NCBI RefSeq assembly: GCF_012933655.1
Contig: NZ_JABBJJ010000085.1
Span: 1-39,455 of the forward strand
Direction of reading: 5' to 3'
Length of the DNA: 39,455 nt
Source of the DNA: Pyxidicoccus fallax
Lineage (GTDB): Bacteria; Myxococcota; Myxococcia; Myxococcales; Myxococcaceae
Shown piece by piece: positions 16,601 to 23,177 of this stretch. Made by a program: the position numbers and the translations under genes. The notes beneath the pieces were generated by a model. It searched no databases and had not been told where the DNA came from. It saw only the letters and a program-made list of their open reading frames with translations. Each line of letters starts with the position of its first letter. Positions within the stretch are counted from its first letter, which is position 1.

Positions 16601-17522
16601 CGTCGACGTGAGCACCGTGGTGGAGCAGGCGCTGGACTCGGTGCGGCCGGCGGCGGACGCGAAGGGCATCCGCGTGCAGTCGGTGATGGACTCGGCGGGC
16701 ACCATCATGGGCGACTCGCACCGCCTCCAGCAGGTGGTGTGGAACCTGCTGTCCAACGCGGTGAAGTTCACCCCCCGGGGCGGGCGGGTGCAGGTGTTCG
16801 TGGAGCGCCGCGACTCCTCGGTGGAAATCACCGTGGCGGACACGGGCCGGGGCATCGAACCCGCCTTCCTGCCCCACGTCTTCGAGCGCTTCCGTCAGGC
16901 CGACAGCGGCACCCGCCGCCAGTACGGAGGCCTGGGCCTGGGGCTGTCCATCGTCCGGCACCTCGTGGAGATGCACGGCGGCACGGTGTCCGCGGCGAGC
17001 CGGGGCGAGGGCTCGGGGGCCACCTTCATCGTGAAGCTGCCCGTCTCCGTGGCGCTGCGCCCGGAGCCGCCGTCGCCGTCCGGCCCGCAGCCGGACCTCC
17101 CCCGCAGGGACTTCCATTGCCCGCCGAGGCTCGCCGGCCTGCGCGTGCTGCTGGTGGACGACGAGGAGGACACCCGCGAGTACCTGCGCTCGCTGCTGGA
17201 GGGCTGTGAGATGCGGGTGGTGGCGGTGGGGTCCGCGGCCGAGGGGCTGGAGGCGCTGCGGCGCGGGCCGCCGGACCTGCTGGTGTCCGACATCGGGATG
17301 CCCGAGGAGGACGGCTACGGCTTCATCGAGAAGGTCCGCGCCCTGCCCGCGTCGGAGGGAGGGCGCACGCCGGCCGCGGCGCTCACCGCCTACGCCCGGG
17401 TGGAGGACCGCACGCGCGTGCTGCTCGCGGGCTTCCAGTGCCACGTGCCCAAGCCGGTGGAGCCGGGGGAGCTGCTGGCGGTGCTCGCGGCCCTGGCCGG
17501 TCAGGTGGTCAAGGACGGGTGA
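13671..17522 (+). CDS. Hybrid histidine kinase with two kinase cores and two receivers
   Basis: This 1283-residue signalling protein has no obvious membrane segment. Domain order: a PAS-like sensor (about 25-150), a GAF-like domain (about 175-330), HisKA with H359 (SNVSHEFRTPLT), an ATPase domain (LNLLSNAFKFT, GSGIGLAL), a receiver with D685 (LSDVMMPGLDG), a PAS/PAC domain (about 775-880), a second HisKA with H913 (STVSHELRTPLT), a second ATPase domain (NLLSNAVKFTP, GGLGLGLSIV), and a C-terminal receiver with D1207 (SDIGMPEEDG). All phospho-transfer residues are present, so both modules could be active. AGGAAG sits five bases before the ATG at 13671. The gene is divergent from a TPR protein. 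No separate response regulator is adjacent, and the target is unknown. Confidence 0.93.
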   Translation: MRQQTAAEAVLAGGGQMGVLMRSIDWSKTALGPVEGWPQSLRTTVSTCLNSRFPILVWWGPELVMLYNDAYVPVLGSKHPRSLGTRGREVWPEVWHIIGPMLEGVMGQGEATWSENIMLPLVRRGFAEECYFTFSYSPIRDESGGVGGVFTAVYETTGQVLSERRLRTLQLLPSRVSGARTAEEACALAADALKENHADVPFCRVYLLADDGGEARLAASTGLSPEATRSPERLPLAEDGPVDEWALREALRTGVPVLVEEVARRFGALLPPGVTAPLEKALVLPLVRPGTAEPTGVLVAGLSPHLSLDAGYRSFLELVAGQVTTAIASVRELQEAKKRAEALAELDRAKTAFFSNVSHEFRTPLTLMLGPLEDGLADTRHPLPPEQRERQLLVHRNGLRLMRLVNALLEFSRIEAGRVKALYEPTDLAALTRDLVSAFRSAVEKAGLRLRVDCPPLEAPVWVDQDMWEKVVLNLLSNAFKFTLEGEIRVTQHLRDAHVELSVEDTGVGIPEAELPRVFERFHRVEQSKGRSIEGSGIGLALVQELVKLHGGRVTVRSAAGRGSTFTVCIPTGNAHLPKDRLGTSGAPVARTRGVESFVQDALHWLGEEPAPGLGATDTALVVRGASPEPAVALGRVLLADDNADMRGYVARILSGAGWKVETARDGLEALAATRARVPDVVLSDVMMPGLDGFGLLDALRKEPRTADVPIILLSARAGEEATVEGLKAGANDYLVKPFSARELLARVEGAVRTARAQREQRRAEADRERFFQLAPDLFCIAGMDAYFRRVNPAFPQTLGWSEEELYAQTFLSLVHPDDVAATLAEMKKLAQGQVTVRLENRYRCKNGEYKWLAWAAAPVVEQGFMYAAARDITEARRAQVERERLLAAESEARREAEAANRLKDEFLSTVSHELRTPLTAMLGWVQLLRTGNLPLERQARALETVERNARAQGQLIEDLLDVSRILSGKMRLEVEPVDVSTVVEQALDSVRPAADAKGIRVQSVMDSAGTIMGDSHRLQQVVWNLLSNAVKFTPRGGRVQVFVERRDSSVEITVADTGRGIEPAFLPHVFERFRQADSGTRRQYGGLGLGLSIVRHLVEMHGGTVSAASRGEGSGATFIVKLPVSVALRPEPPSPSGPQPDLPRRDFHCPPRLAGLRVLLVDDEEDTREYLRSLLEGCEMRVVAVGSAAEGLEALRRGPPDLLVSDIGMPEEDGYGFIEKVRALPASEGGRTPAAALTAYARVEDRTRVLLAGFQCHVPKPVEPGELLAVLAALAGQVVKDG

Positions 17523-17532
17523 GGCTTGCGGC

Positions 17533-17547
17533 GCCTCCGGGGGAGGC
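17533..17547 (+). terminator. Short hairpin after the hybrid kinase gene
   Basis: GCCTCC and GGAGGC form a 6-bp stem with a 3-nt loop, 11 nt after the kinase stop. There is no T-run. It may be a weak terminator, or may simply lie in the leader of the next gene. Confidence 0.3.
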
Positions 17548-17578
17548 TGGTGCATACTGCCCCCCGGAGGTGCGCGAC

Positions 17579-18550
17579 ATGGCGGTACACACGGTGCTCC
17601 CTCCCGAGGCGTTCGCCCGGGTCGCGGAGGCGTATGGGCTGGGTGCGGTGCGCGAGGTGACGCCCATTCCCCAGGGGTCCATCAACACCAACCACCGGAT
17701 GGAGACGGAAGGCGGGCGCTACTTCATGCGCCACACCACCGTGCGCTCCCCGGAGGACCTGCGCTTCGAGGCCGCGCTGCTGGCGCACCTGGCCGCGTAC
17801 CACTTCCCCGGGCCCGTGCTGCTGCCCACGCGCGACGGCGCCCCCTACCTGGAGCTGGAGGGCGGCCGCGTCAGCGTCTTCCGCTGGCTGCCGGGAGAGG
17901 AGCTGCGCCACCCGCGCCTCACCGCGGACCACCTGGAGGCGCTGGGCACCGAGCTGGGGAAGATGCACCGGGACACGCAGTCGTTCTCCGGCTCGCGGGC
18001 CAACCCCTACGGCCCGGACACGGTGCGCGGCTGGATTGTGGGCCTGTCGCGCCACGAGGACGCGGAGCTGGCGCGCGTGGCCGGCGAGCTGGAGCGCTAC
18101 CTGGAGAAGGCCGAGGCGGTGCGCCAGGGCCTGGAGCCCCTCGGCGTCATCCACGCGGACCTCTTCATGGACAACGTGAAGTGGCTGGGCGACCGCGTGG
18201 GCGCCTTCTTCGACTTCGAGATGGCCTGCCGCGAGGCGTACGGCCTGGACGTGGCGATTACCCTCAACGCCTGGTGCTTCGAGGGCGGCGAGTACCTGCC
18301 CGAGCTGTGCCGGGCCTTCGTCCGCGGCTACCAGGACGTGCGGCCGCTGTCCCCGGTGGAGCGCGCCAACCTCTTCGGCCACGCGCTCTACGGGGCGGTG
18401 CGCTTCACGGCCAGCCGCATCCGCGACTACCACCTGTCGCCGCTGCCCGCGGACAAGCTGGTGAAGAAGGACTACCGCACGTACCTCGGCCGGGCCCGGC
18501 GGCTGTCCGCCATGGGCCCGGAGGGGCTGGCTTCGCTGCTGGGACTGTGA
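17579..18550 (+). CDS. thrB: Homoserine kinase-type phosphotransferase (ThrB, APH fold)
   Basis: The likely reaction is ATP-dependent phosphorylation of L-homoserine in threonine synthesis. The 323-residue length and pattern match the APH-fold (type II) homoserine kinases and not the GHMP type. Landmarks are the N-lobe PIPQGSINTNHRMETEGGRY, the hinge VFRWLPGEEL, the catalytic loop GVIHADLFMDNVKW (D in HAD, N five residues later), the metal site FFDFEMACREAYGLDVA, and the C-terminal helices KLVKKDYRTYLGRARRL. GGAGG lies eight bases before the ATG at 17579. It is 56 nt downstream of the kinase gene and convergent with a lipoprotein gene. No other threonine genes are near, so another small-molecule kinase of the same fold remains possible. 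Confidence 0.78.
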   Translation: MAVHTVLPPEAFARVAEAYGLGAVREVTPIPQGSINTNHRMETEGGRYFMRHTTVRSPEDLRFEAALLAHLAAYHFPGPVLLPTRDGAPYLELEGGRVSVFRWLPGEELRHPRLTADHLEALGTELGKMHRDTQSFSGSRANPYGPDTVRGWIVGLSRHEDAELARVAGELERYLEKAEAVRQGLEPLGVIHADLFMDNVKWLGDRVGAFFDFEMACREAYGLDVAITLNAWCFEGGEYLPELCRAFVRGYQDVRPLSPVERANLFGHALYGAVRFTASRIRDYHLSPLPADKLVKKDYRTYLGRARRLSAMGPEGLASLLGL

Positions 18551-18568
18551 GGCGCTACAGGGCTCCGG

Positions 18569-19036
18569 TCAGATGCCGGAGACGATGCGCCACTGGCCGT
18601 CCTCGCGGCGGAACACCATCTGCTCCAGCTCGGCCTCGCGCTGGGGCCGGGCGTTGAGGTTCGGCATCCGCCAGCTCACCTTCCAGTAGTAGATGGCGGC
18701 GGCGAGGTCCCTCTGCACCTGCACCCGGCGCACATCCAGCTCCACCTTGGTGCCCTGGACCTGCTTGAAGAGGTTCTCCAGGTACGGCGCGAGGTTGGCG
18801 GTGGTCAGGTCGTCCGAGGGCTCACCCGGGGTGCCCGCATCCTCGCGGAAGTCCTTGGTGACGAGCGCCTGGATGGTGGCGGCGTCCTGGTTCTCCACCG
18901 CGGAGCGGTACTGCTCCATCACCTGGAGGATGGCGCGCGTATCCGAGTTGTCGATGATGTCCGTGCCGGGAATGCGCTTCGGGGCGCAGGCGGCCAGCAG
19001 GGACAGGACGCTGAGGGCGAGGAAGCGTTTGAGCAT
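18569..19036 (-). CDS. Lipoprotein with NTF2-like fold
   Basis: This 155-residue protein has a clear lipoprotein signal: MLKRFLALSVLSLLAAC, with lipobox LAAC at C17, so it is lipid-anchored. The mature part is SDTRAILQVMEQYRSAVENQ, then TIQALVTKDFREDAG, then strands VELDVRRVQVQRDLAAAIYY and REDGQWRIVSG. It matches the shape of the DUF4440/SnoaL group, whose members are often of unknown role. No catalytic residues can be named. It is convergent with thrB, 18 nt apart. The next same-strand gene upstream encodes a DUF2505 protein, 74 nt away. AAGG precedes the ATG by nine bases. Confidence 0.8.
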   Translation of the reverse strand: MLKRFLALSVLSLLAACAPKRIPGTDIIDNSDTRAILQVMEQYRSAVENQDAATIQALVTKDFREDAGTPGEPSDDLTTANLAPYLENLFKQVQGTKVELDVRRVQVQRDLAAAIYYWKVSWRMPNLNARPQREAELEQMVFRREDGQWRIVSGI

Positions 19037-19060
19037 GGCGGGGCCTTACGGGCACAACCG

Positions 19061-19072
19061 ATGATAAGTCAA
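19061..19072 (-). promoter_or_regulatory. Possible promoter elements for the NTF2-like lipoprotein gene
   Basis: On the minus strand TTGACT (19067-19072) directly precedes TATCAT (19061-19066). Each matches five of six bases of a -35 or -10 box, but they are adjacent and so cannot serve one promoter together. TATCAT as a -10 would give a leader of about 18 nt. Confidence 0.3.
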
Positions 19073-19110
19073 CCCATTCCCCAGGCCCCGCCGGCCGGGC
19101 GGGCGGACGG

Positions 19111-19638
19111 TCAGCCCTTGCGGATGACCTCGGTGATGAACCGGTTGAGCACCGGCACCTCGTTGTCGAGAATCTTCAGGCCCTCGTTCTGGATGACCTT
19201 CTCGCCGACGAGTGCCAGCGGCTTCATCAGGAAGGGCAGCTTGAGGGAGATTTCTCCGTCCAGCGTGCGCTCCGTCTGCCCACCGCCCAGGTCGCGCAGC
19301 TTCAGCACGCCCGTGTTCACCAGCATCTTGGAGATGGTGTTGGAGGTAGGCACGTTGCTGAAGGCCAGCTCCTTGCGGCGCTTGTCGTAGGTGGACGTCT
19401 CGATGAAGGCGAACCACTCGGGCGGCACCTGCTTGGGGCCGATGCTCTGGATGACGGGCTTGGGGCGGTAGCGCACGCGGCGGCGCACCACGTCACCCTC
19501 GGTCTTCACCTCCAGCGGCTGCAGCTCCAGCAGCACGCCGTGGTGCTTGAGCAGGAACTCGAAGTACCGCTCGTCGAGGAGCGCGCGCTCCACCTCGTCC
19601 ACCGTCCCCTGGATCCGCTGCCTCGTCTCGAACCGCAT
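19111..19638 (-). CDS. DUF2505-family protein (START/SRPBCC-like fold)
   Basis: This 175-residue soluble protein has no signal peptide. It begins RFETRQRIQGTVDEVERALL, the first strand-helix of the SRPBCC fold. Paired strands follow (VVRRRVRYRPKPVIQSIG, EWFAFIETSTYDKRRKELAF, TERTLDGEISLKLPFLMKPL) with a long C-terminal helix. This pattern fits DUF2505, found in actinobacteria and myxobacteria. Such folds bind hydrophobic ligands, but no ligand can be inferred here. The ribosome site AGGAGG is strong, about seven bases before the ATG at 19638. It lies between the metalloprotease gene and the lipoprotein gene, all on the minus strand. Confidence 0.8.
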   Translation of the reverse strand: MRFETRQRIQGTVDEVERALLDERYFEFLLKHHGVLLELQPLEVKTEGDVVRRRVRYRPKPVIQSIGPKQVPPEWFAFIETSTYDKRRKELAFSNVPTSNTISKMLVNTGVLKLRDLGGGQTERTLDGEISLKLPFLMKPLALVGEKVIQNEGLKILDNEVPVLNRFITEVIRKG

Positions 19639-19693
19639 CGGCTTCCTCCTTGGCTGTGCTGCGCCGCGATGTCTTCGTTATCGAGGCTCCTGC

Positions 19694-19718
19694 CTAGCGG
19701 AATCCCCGGCTAGCGGAA
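19694..19718. repeat. Short direct repeat at the end of the metalloprotease gene
   Basis: CTAGCGGAA occurs at 19694-19702 and again at 19710-19718, separated by seven bases. The second copy contains the stop codon of the metalloprotease gene on the minus strand. It looks like a small local duplication. Confidence 0.4.
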
Positions 19719-22076
19719 AGCCTGACGTGGCACCAGGGGGCCCCGGAAGGTCGTCTCCTCGAAATCACACCGCTCCCGCCACTCGTCGGCGCTGGCCCGG
19801 AAGGCGGCGCCGAAGTCCGGCAGCGCCCCCACCTCGTGGCGCACCGCGCCGCAGTCCCCGGCGAGGTAGGCGGACTCCACACGCAGGCGGAAGGCCTCCT
19901 TGCGCAGGGCGTGGGGGAGGGTCTCGTCCGCCAGGGCGCGCTGGAGCGGCTCGGCCGCGAGCCCCGGAGCGCCCACCTGGTTCAGTCGCCGGCCCAACAG
20001 GTAGTTGAGGAACGGGTCCCCCGGGAGGGCGACGAGGGCGCGCGACAGGAGCAACAGGCGCAGCTCGTCGCGGGAAGCGCTGAACCAGGCGTCGATGGGA
20101 GGCCTGCGCGCGGGGGAGTCCAGCGCGGCGAGCTTCACGTGGGCGGTGCGCGTCAGCTCCGGGGTGGCGTCCTTCGCGAGCACGGTGTCGAGGAAGCGCC
20201 GGGCCGCGTCGGGCTGCTCGCGCTTGAGCTCCACGTCCGCGCGCGCCATGGCCACCTCCGCCTCCAGCACGAGCTGGCCCTTCACGCGCTCCGCGTCCGC
20301 CAGCGTGGCCAGCACGGTGGCCGCGTCGTCGTACCGTTCGAGGATGGACAGGGCGGCGGCCTCGCCCAGGCGGTAGCCGGGCTCGTCCGGCTGCAGCTCC
20401 GCGGCGCGGCGGTAGCGCTCCAGCGCGTCGTCGGGGTCGCTGACGAGCACCTCGCGGGCAGACTCGGCGAGCCGGGCGACCTCGCGGGCGCAGGCGCGGG
20501 TGAAGAGGCTGCCGGTGCGGAAGCGGGCGAAGGCGCGCGCCACCGCCGCTTCGTCCAGGGGCAGCGCGTCCACGTGCTGCTCCCACTCGGAGACGAGCTC
20601 TTCCAGGGGGCGGCCATAGGCCTCCGGGAAGTCGCCGTGGGCGTAGACGGCGCGCAGCTTCGCGGCCCCGTAGTTCTCCGCGAGGTACAGCAGGAACGAG
20701 CCCGCCACCGTGTACGCGCGCGCGGGCGCGGACTGGTAGAAGCCCTCCGGCCCCATCAGCTTGCGCATGTCCGGGGCCAGCTTCTGCCGGCGCATGCCCG
20801 CGGCCCACTCGTGCAGCGTGAGGTCGCCCTGCACCGGGCCGTCCGCCGCCACCGCGAGGCCCTCAATCAATCCCATCAAGGGCCAGACGCCCAGGCGGGT
20901 GGTGACGCGGAAGGGGCCGCCGCCAGCGGGCGCCATCATGACGTGCGCCAGTTCGTGGTGCAGCACGGAGTGGGGGAAGGGCCGGTCCTGGATGTGCAGC
21001 GAGTGCAGCCACGGCTTGGCGAACTGGGTGCGGCCGGCGCCCACCAGCTTCTGCTTCTCGGCCTCGTCCTTGTAGAGCCACACCTCGATGCGCTCGGTGG
21101 GGGCCACGCCGAGGAAGCGCCGCGTCTGCATCCAGCGGAACTCCATGTCCCGGGCGAAGCGGTCCACGTCCTCGCGCGGCTTGCCGCGCCAGTAGTGCAG
21201 GCGGAAGTGCTCCGTCTCGCGCACGCCGCCGAGCGCCTCGGCGAGGTACGCGTCGTTCATCCGCAGGCCCAATTCCGGGCCGCGCGTCTCCAGGAAGACG
21301 ATGACGGCGAGCGGCAGCGCCAGCGAGGCCAGCACGCCGGGGCGCAGGCCGGAGCGCCCCAGGCGCCCGGAGCCCGTGTCCAGCAGCGCGGCGGCGAGCC
21401 CCGCCAGGACGAGCGCCCACAGCAGCGTCTCCAGCCGGAACCAGCCCAGGGCGGGCGTAATCGTCAGCGCCTCGTCGTACAGCGGGCCCGGCATGTGCCC
21501 CAGGAAGTGGTTGAAGGCGAACACCTGCGGCCCGGCGACGATGGGCCACGCGGTGGGTACGGCCGAAATCAGCACCAGCAGCGCGTACAGCCCCACTGCC
21601 CGGCCCGGGCGCCGGGCCCGGAAGCCGCACAGCACGCCCGCCGCGGACGCCAGCACGGCCGAGGGGAGGGTGAGCAGGGGGAAGAAGCCCACCAGCTCGA
21701 ACGGGTCGCACGCCGTGCGCAGCCAGGCGAACAGGGTGGACGCGAGGAAGGGGGGCACCAGCACGCCCAGGTTGAGGAGCAGGGAGGCGCCCAGGGCATG
21801 GCGCACGGCGCCACCGGGCGTCTCGACCCGAGCGACACCGGGAGGGCGGGGGTCCACCCCCAGGAGGAGACGGCGCTCCTGGGCGGCGGCGGCGATGCCC
21901 GTCCCCCCGCCGAGCAGGCCCACGGCGATGGACAGGGCCAGGCTCAGTTCGAAACCGGGCACGCCAAAGAGGGGAACGAGGACGAGCGCCGAGCCACCCC
22001 CGGCCAGCAGGAGCACGGTGGCCAGGACGGCCGGGCGGCGCAACAGGCCCAGGGCACGGGTGAGGACTTGCCGCAT
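19710..22076 (-). CDS. Multi-pass membrane HExxH metalloprotease with helical-repeat C-terminus
   Basis: The predicted 788-residue membrane protein has about six to eight N-terminal hydrophobic helices (for example AVLATVLLLAGGGSALVLV and LETLLWALVLAGLAAALLD). A gluzincin-type peptidase domain follows: SVLHHELAHVMM gives HExxH (H374, E375, H378), and GLIEGLAVAADG supplies a downstream glutamate (E405) as likely third ligand. From about residue 480 to the end it is helical and TPR-like (ALERYRRAAELQPDEPGYRL, PLQRALADETLPHALRKEAF). The domain should face the periplasm, though topology is inferred. The substrate is unknown. It resembles the 'peptidase MA' group. AGGGGAGG lies just before the ATG at 22076, and the divergent PilZ start is only 25 bp away. 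Confidence 0.8.
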   Translation of the reverse strand: MRQVLTRALGLLRRPAVLATVLLLAGGGSALVLVPLFGVPGFELSLALSIAVGLLGGGTGIAAAAQERRLLLGVDPRPPGVARVETPGGAVRHALGASLLLNLGVLVPPFLASTLFAWLRTACDPFELVGFFPLLTLPSAVLASAAGVLCGFRARRPGRAVGLYALLVLISAVPTAWPIVAGPQVFAFNHFLGHMPGPLYDEALTITPALGWFRLETLLWALVLAGLAAALLDTGSGRLGRSGLRPGVLASLALPLAVIVFLETRGPELGLRMNDAYLAEALGGVRETEHFRLHYWRGKPREDVDRFARDMEFRWMQTRRFLGVAPTERIEVWLYKDEAEKQKLVGAGRTQFAKPWLHSLHIQDRPFPHSVLHHELAHVMMAPAGGGPFRVTTRLGVWPLMGLIEGLAVAADGPVQGDLTLHEWAAGMRRQKLAPDMRKLMGPEGFYQSAPARAYTVAGSFLLYLAENYGAAKLRAVYAHGDFPEAYGRPLEELVSEWEQHVDALPLDEAAVARAFARFRTGSLFTRACAREVARLAESAREVLVSDPDDALERYRRAAELQPDEPGYRLGEAAALSILERYDDAATVLATLADAERVKGQLVLEAEVAMARADVELKREQPDAARRFLDTVLAKDATPELTRTAHVKLAALDSPARRPPIDAWFSASRDELRLLLLSRALVALPGDPFLNYLLGRRLNQVGAPGLAAEPLQRALADETLPHALRKEAFRLRVESAYLAGDCGAVRHEVGALPDFGAAFRASADEWRERCDFEETTFRGPLVPRQAFR

Positions 22077-22085
22077 GGCCTCCCC

Positions 22086-22091
22086 TATACT
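22086..22091 (+). promoter_or_regulatory. TATACT -10-like element just before the PilZ gene
   Basis: TATACT matches five of six bases of the -10 consensus and ends ten bases before the ATG at 22102. Transcription would start about three bases before that codon, giving a nearly leaderless message. No good -35 is visible at 16-18 bp. No ribosome site precedes the ATG at 22102. Confidence 0.4.
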
Positions 22092-22101
22092 CCCGCTCAG
22101 C

Positions 22102-22500
22102 ATGTCCGAACAGAAGACAGGTTCCGAGCACCGCCAGCACGGGCGGGCCCCCATCGAGCTGAAGGTCGACTACAAGAAGCTCAACTCGTTCTTCGCGGAC
22201 TATACGAAGAACATCAGCAAGGGCGGCACGTTCATCAAGACGAAGAAGCCGCTGCCCATCGGCACGCGCTTCCTCTTCAAGCTGACGGTGCCCCACCGCG
22301 AGGCGCCCTTCGAGCTCTTGGGCGAGGTGGTCTGGTCCAAGGCGGACGCCGAGGAGCCCGGCATGGGCATCCGCTTCATCTACAGCAGTGAGACCCAGCG
22401 GGTGGAGTTCGAGACCGTGGTGGAGCGGCTGATGTCCGACAGCCTCGGTCCCGAGCTGACGGAGAAGCTGCTCAACAAGCCGCTGCACCCGCACACATGA
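22102..22500 (+). CDS. PilZ-domain c-di-GMP-binding protein
   Basis: This 132-residue single-domain PilZ protein retains both ligand signatures: RxxxR in HRQHGRAPIEL, and NxSxxG in TKNISKGGTF. Later strands are PIGTRFLFKLTVPHR and LLGEVVWSKADAEEPGMGIR. It should therefore bind cyclic di-GMP as a small adaptor. The helical end (VEFETVVERLMSDSLGPEL) resembles the myxobacterial paralogous PilZ family. The start is uncertain. The ATG at 22102 has no ribosome site but a TATACT just upstream. The in-frame ATG at 22075, nine bases after GTGAGG, would add nine residues and overlap the divergent metalloprotease start. It overlaps the next gene by four bases (ATGA). Confidence 0.9.
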   Translation: MSEQKTGSEHRQHGRAPIELKVDYKKLNSFFADYTKNISKGGTFIKTKKPLPIGTRFLFKLTVPHREAPFELLGEVVWSKADAEEPGMGIRFIYSSETQRVEFETVVERLMSDSLGPELTEKLLNKPLHPHT

Positions 22501-23051
22501 AGGCCCTGGTCCGCGGCGTGGTGCTGGCCGGCTCGCTGCTCCTGGCCGGCTGTCAGCAGGAGGCGCAGGGGAGCCCGCCGAAGCCGGCGCCCGCGGCTCC
22601 CGTGAAGCCTCCCGTCACCGACGTCAACGCGGAGGACTACCCCATGCAGCCGCTGCCCCGGGGCCACGTGCGGCTCAAGGATGCCTATGGCGGCGTGCAC
22701 CGGGTGGAGGTGGAGATCGCCGCCACCCGCGAGGCGCGCACCCGCGGCCTGATGTGGCGCAAGGAACTGGCGGACGGGAAGGGCATGCTCTTCCTCTTCC
22801 CGCATGAAGAGGTGCAGGGCTTCTGGATGAGGAACACGCTCATCCCGCTGGACATGCTCTTCATCTCGTCGGACCTGCGCGTCGTCGGCATCGTGTCGCG
22901 CGCGCAGCCCAAATCCCTCGAGTCCCGCTCGGTGGGCGTGCCCAGCCAGTACGTGCTGGAGGTGCCCGGTGGCTGGACGGAGAAGGTGGGCGTGCGCACG
23001 GGCTCCACCGTGCAGTTCGAGGGCGTGAGCGGGGTGGACATCGCTCCGTGA
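22497..23051 (+). CDS. DUF192-family lipoprotein
   Basis: This 184-residue lipoprotein has the signal KALVRGVVLAGSLLLAGCQQ with lipobox LAGC, then a Pro/Ala linker. The DUF192 domain covers about residues 60-180: VEVEIAATREARTRGLMWRK, then GMLFLFPHEEVQGFWMRNTL with its core WMRNT, then IPLDMLFISSDLRVVGI and YVLEVPGGW. DUF192 proteins are common secreted proteins without a settled biochemical role. Its ATG overlaps the PilZ stop in ATGA, which implies translational coupling and raises the possibility that the two act in one envelope process. Confidence 0.9.
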   Translation: MKALVRGVVLAGSLLLAGCQQEAQGSPPKPAPAAPVKPPVTDVNAEDYPMQPLPRGHVRLKDAYGGVHRVEVEIAATREARTRGLMWRKELADGKGMLFLFPHEEVQGFWMRNTLIPLDMLFISSDLRVVGIVSRAQPKSLESRSVGVPSQYVLEVPGGWTEKVGVRTGSTVQFEGVSGVDIAP

Positions 23052-23053
23052 CG

Positions 23054-23070
23054 CGGCCGGTGCACGGCCG
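23054..23070 (+). terminator. Hairpin after the DUF192 gene
   Basis: CGGCCG at 23054-23059 pairs with CGGCCG at 23065-23070 around a 5-nt loop, three bases after the stop. There is no T-run. It is a weak terminator candidate separating the PilZ-DUF192 unit from the PhoX gene. Confidence 0.35.
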
Positions 23071-23177
23071 TGATGAAGAAGTGACGCACCCTCCAATGGA
23101 TTGACACAAGGCCTCCGCAGGATGCGCCCCCGCTCGCGCGTCCTCGTGCCGGCGATCAACCTTGGAGGAATGTTTCC

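Noticed and set aside
13542-17555. A 1337-codon minus-strand open frame opposite the hybrid kinase
   Set aside because: It has the same third-position bias; the kinase on the plus strand has all expected motifs in order and a good ribosome site.
23101-23130. TTGACA as a promoter for the PhoX-like gene
   Set aside because: The -35 hexamer is perfect, but the sequence 16-18 bp downstream is GC-rich with no -10-like box.
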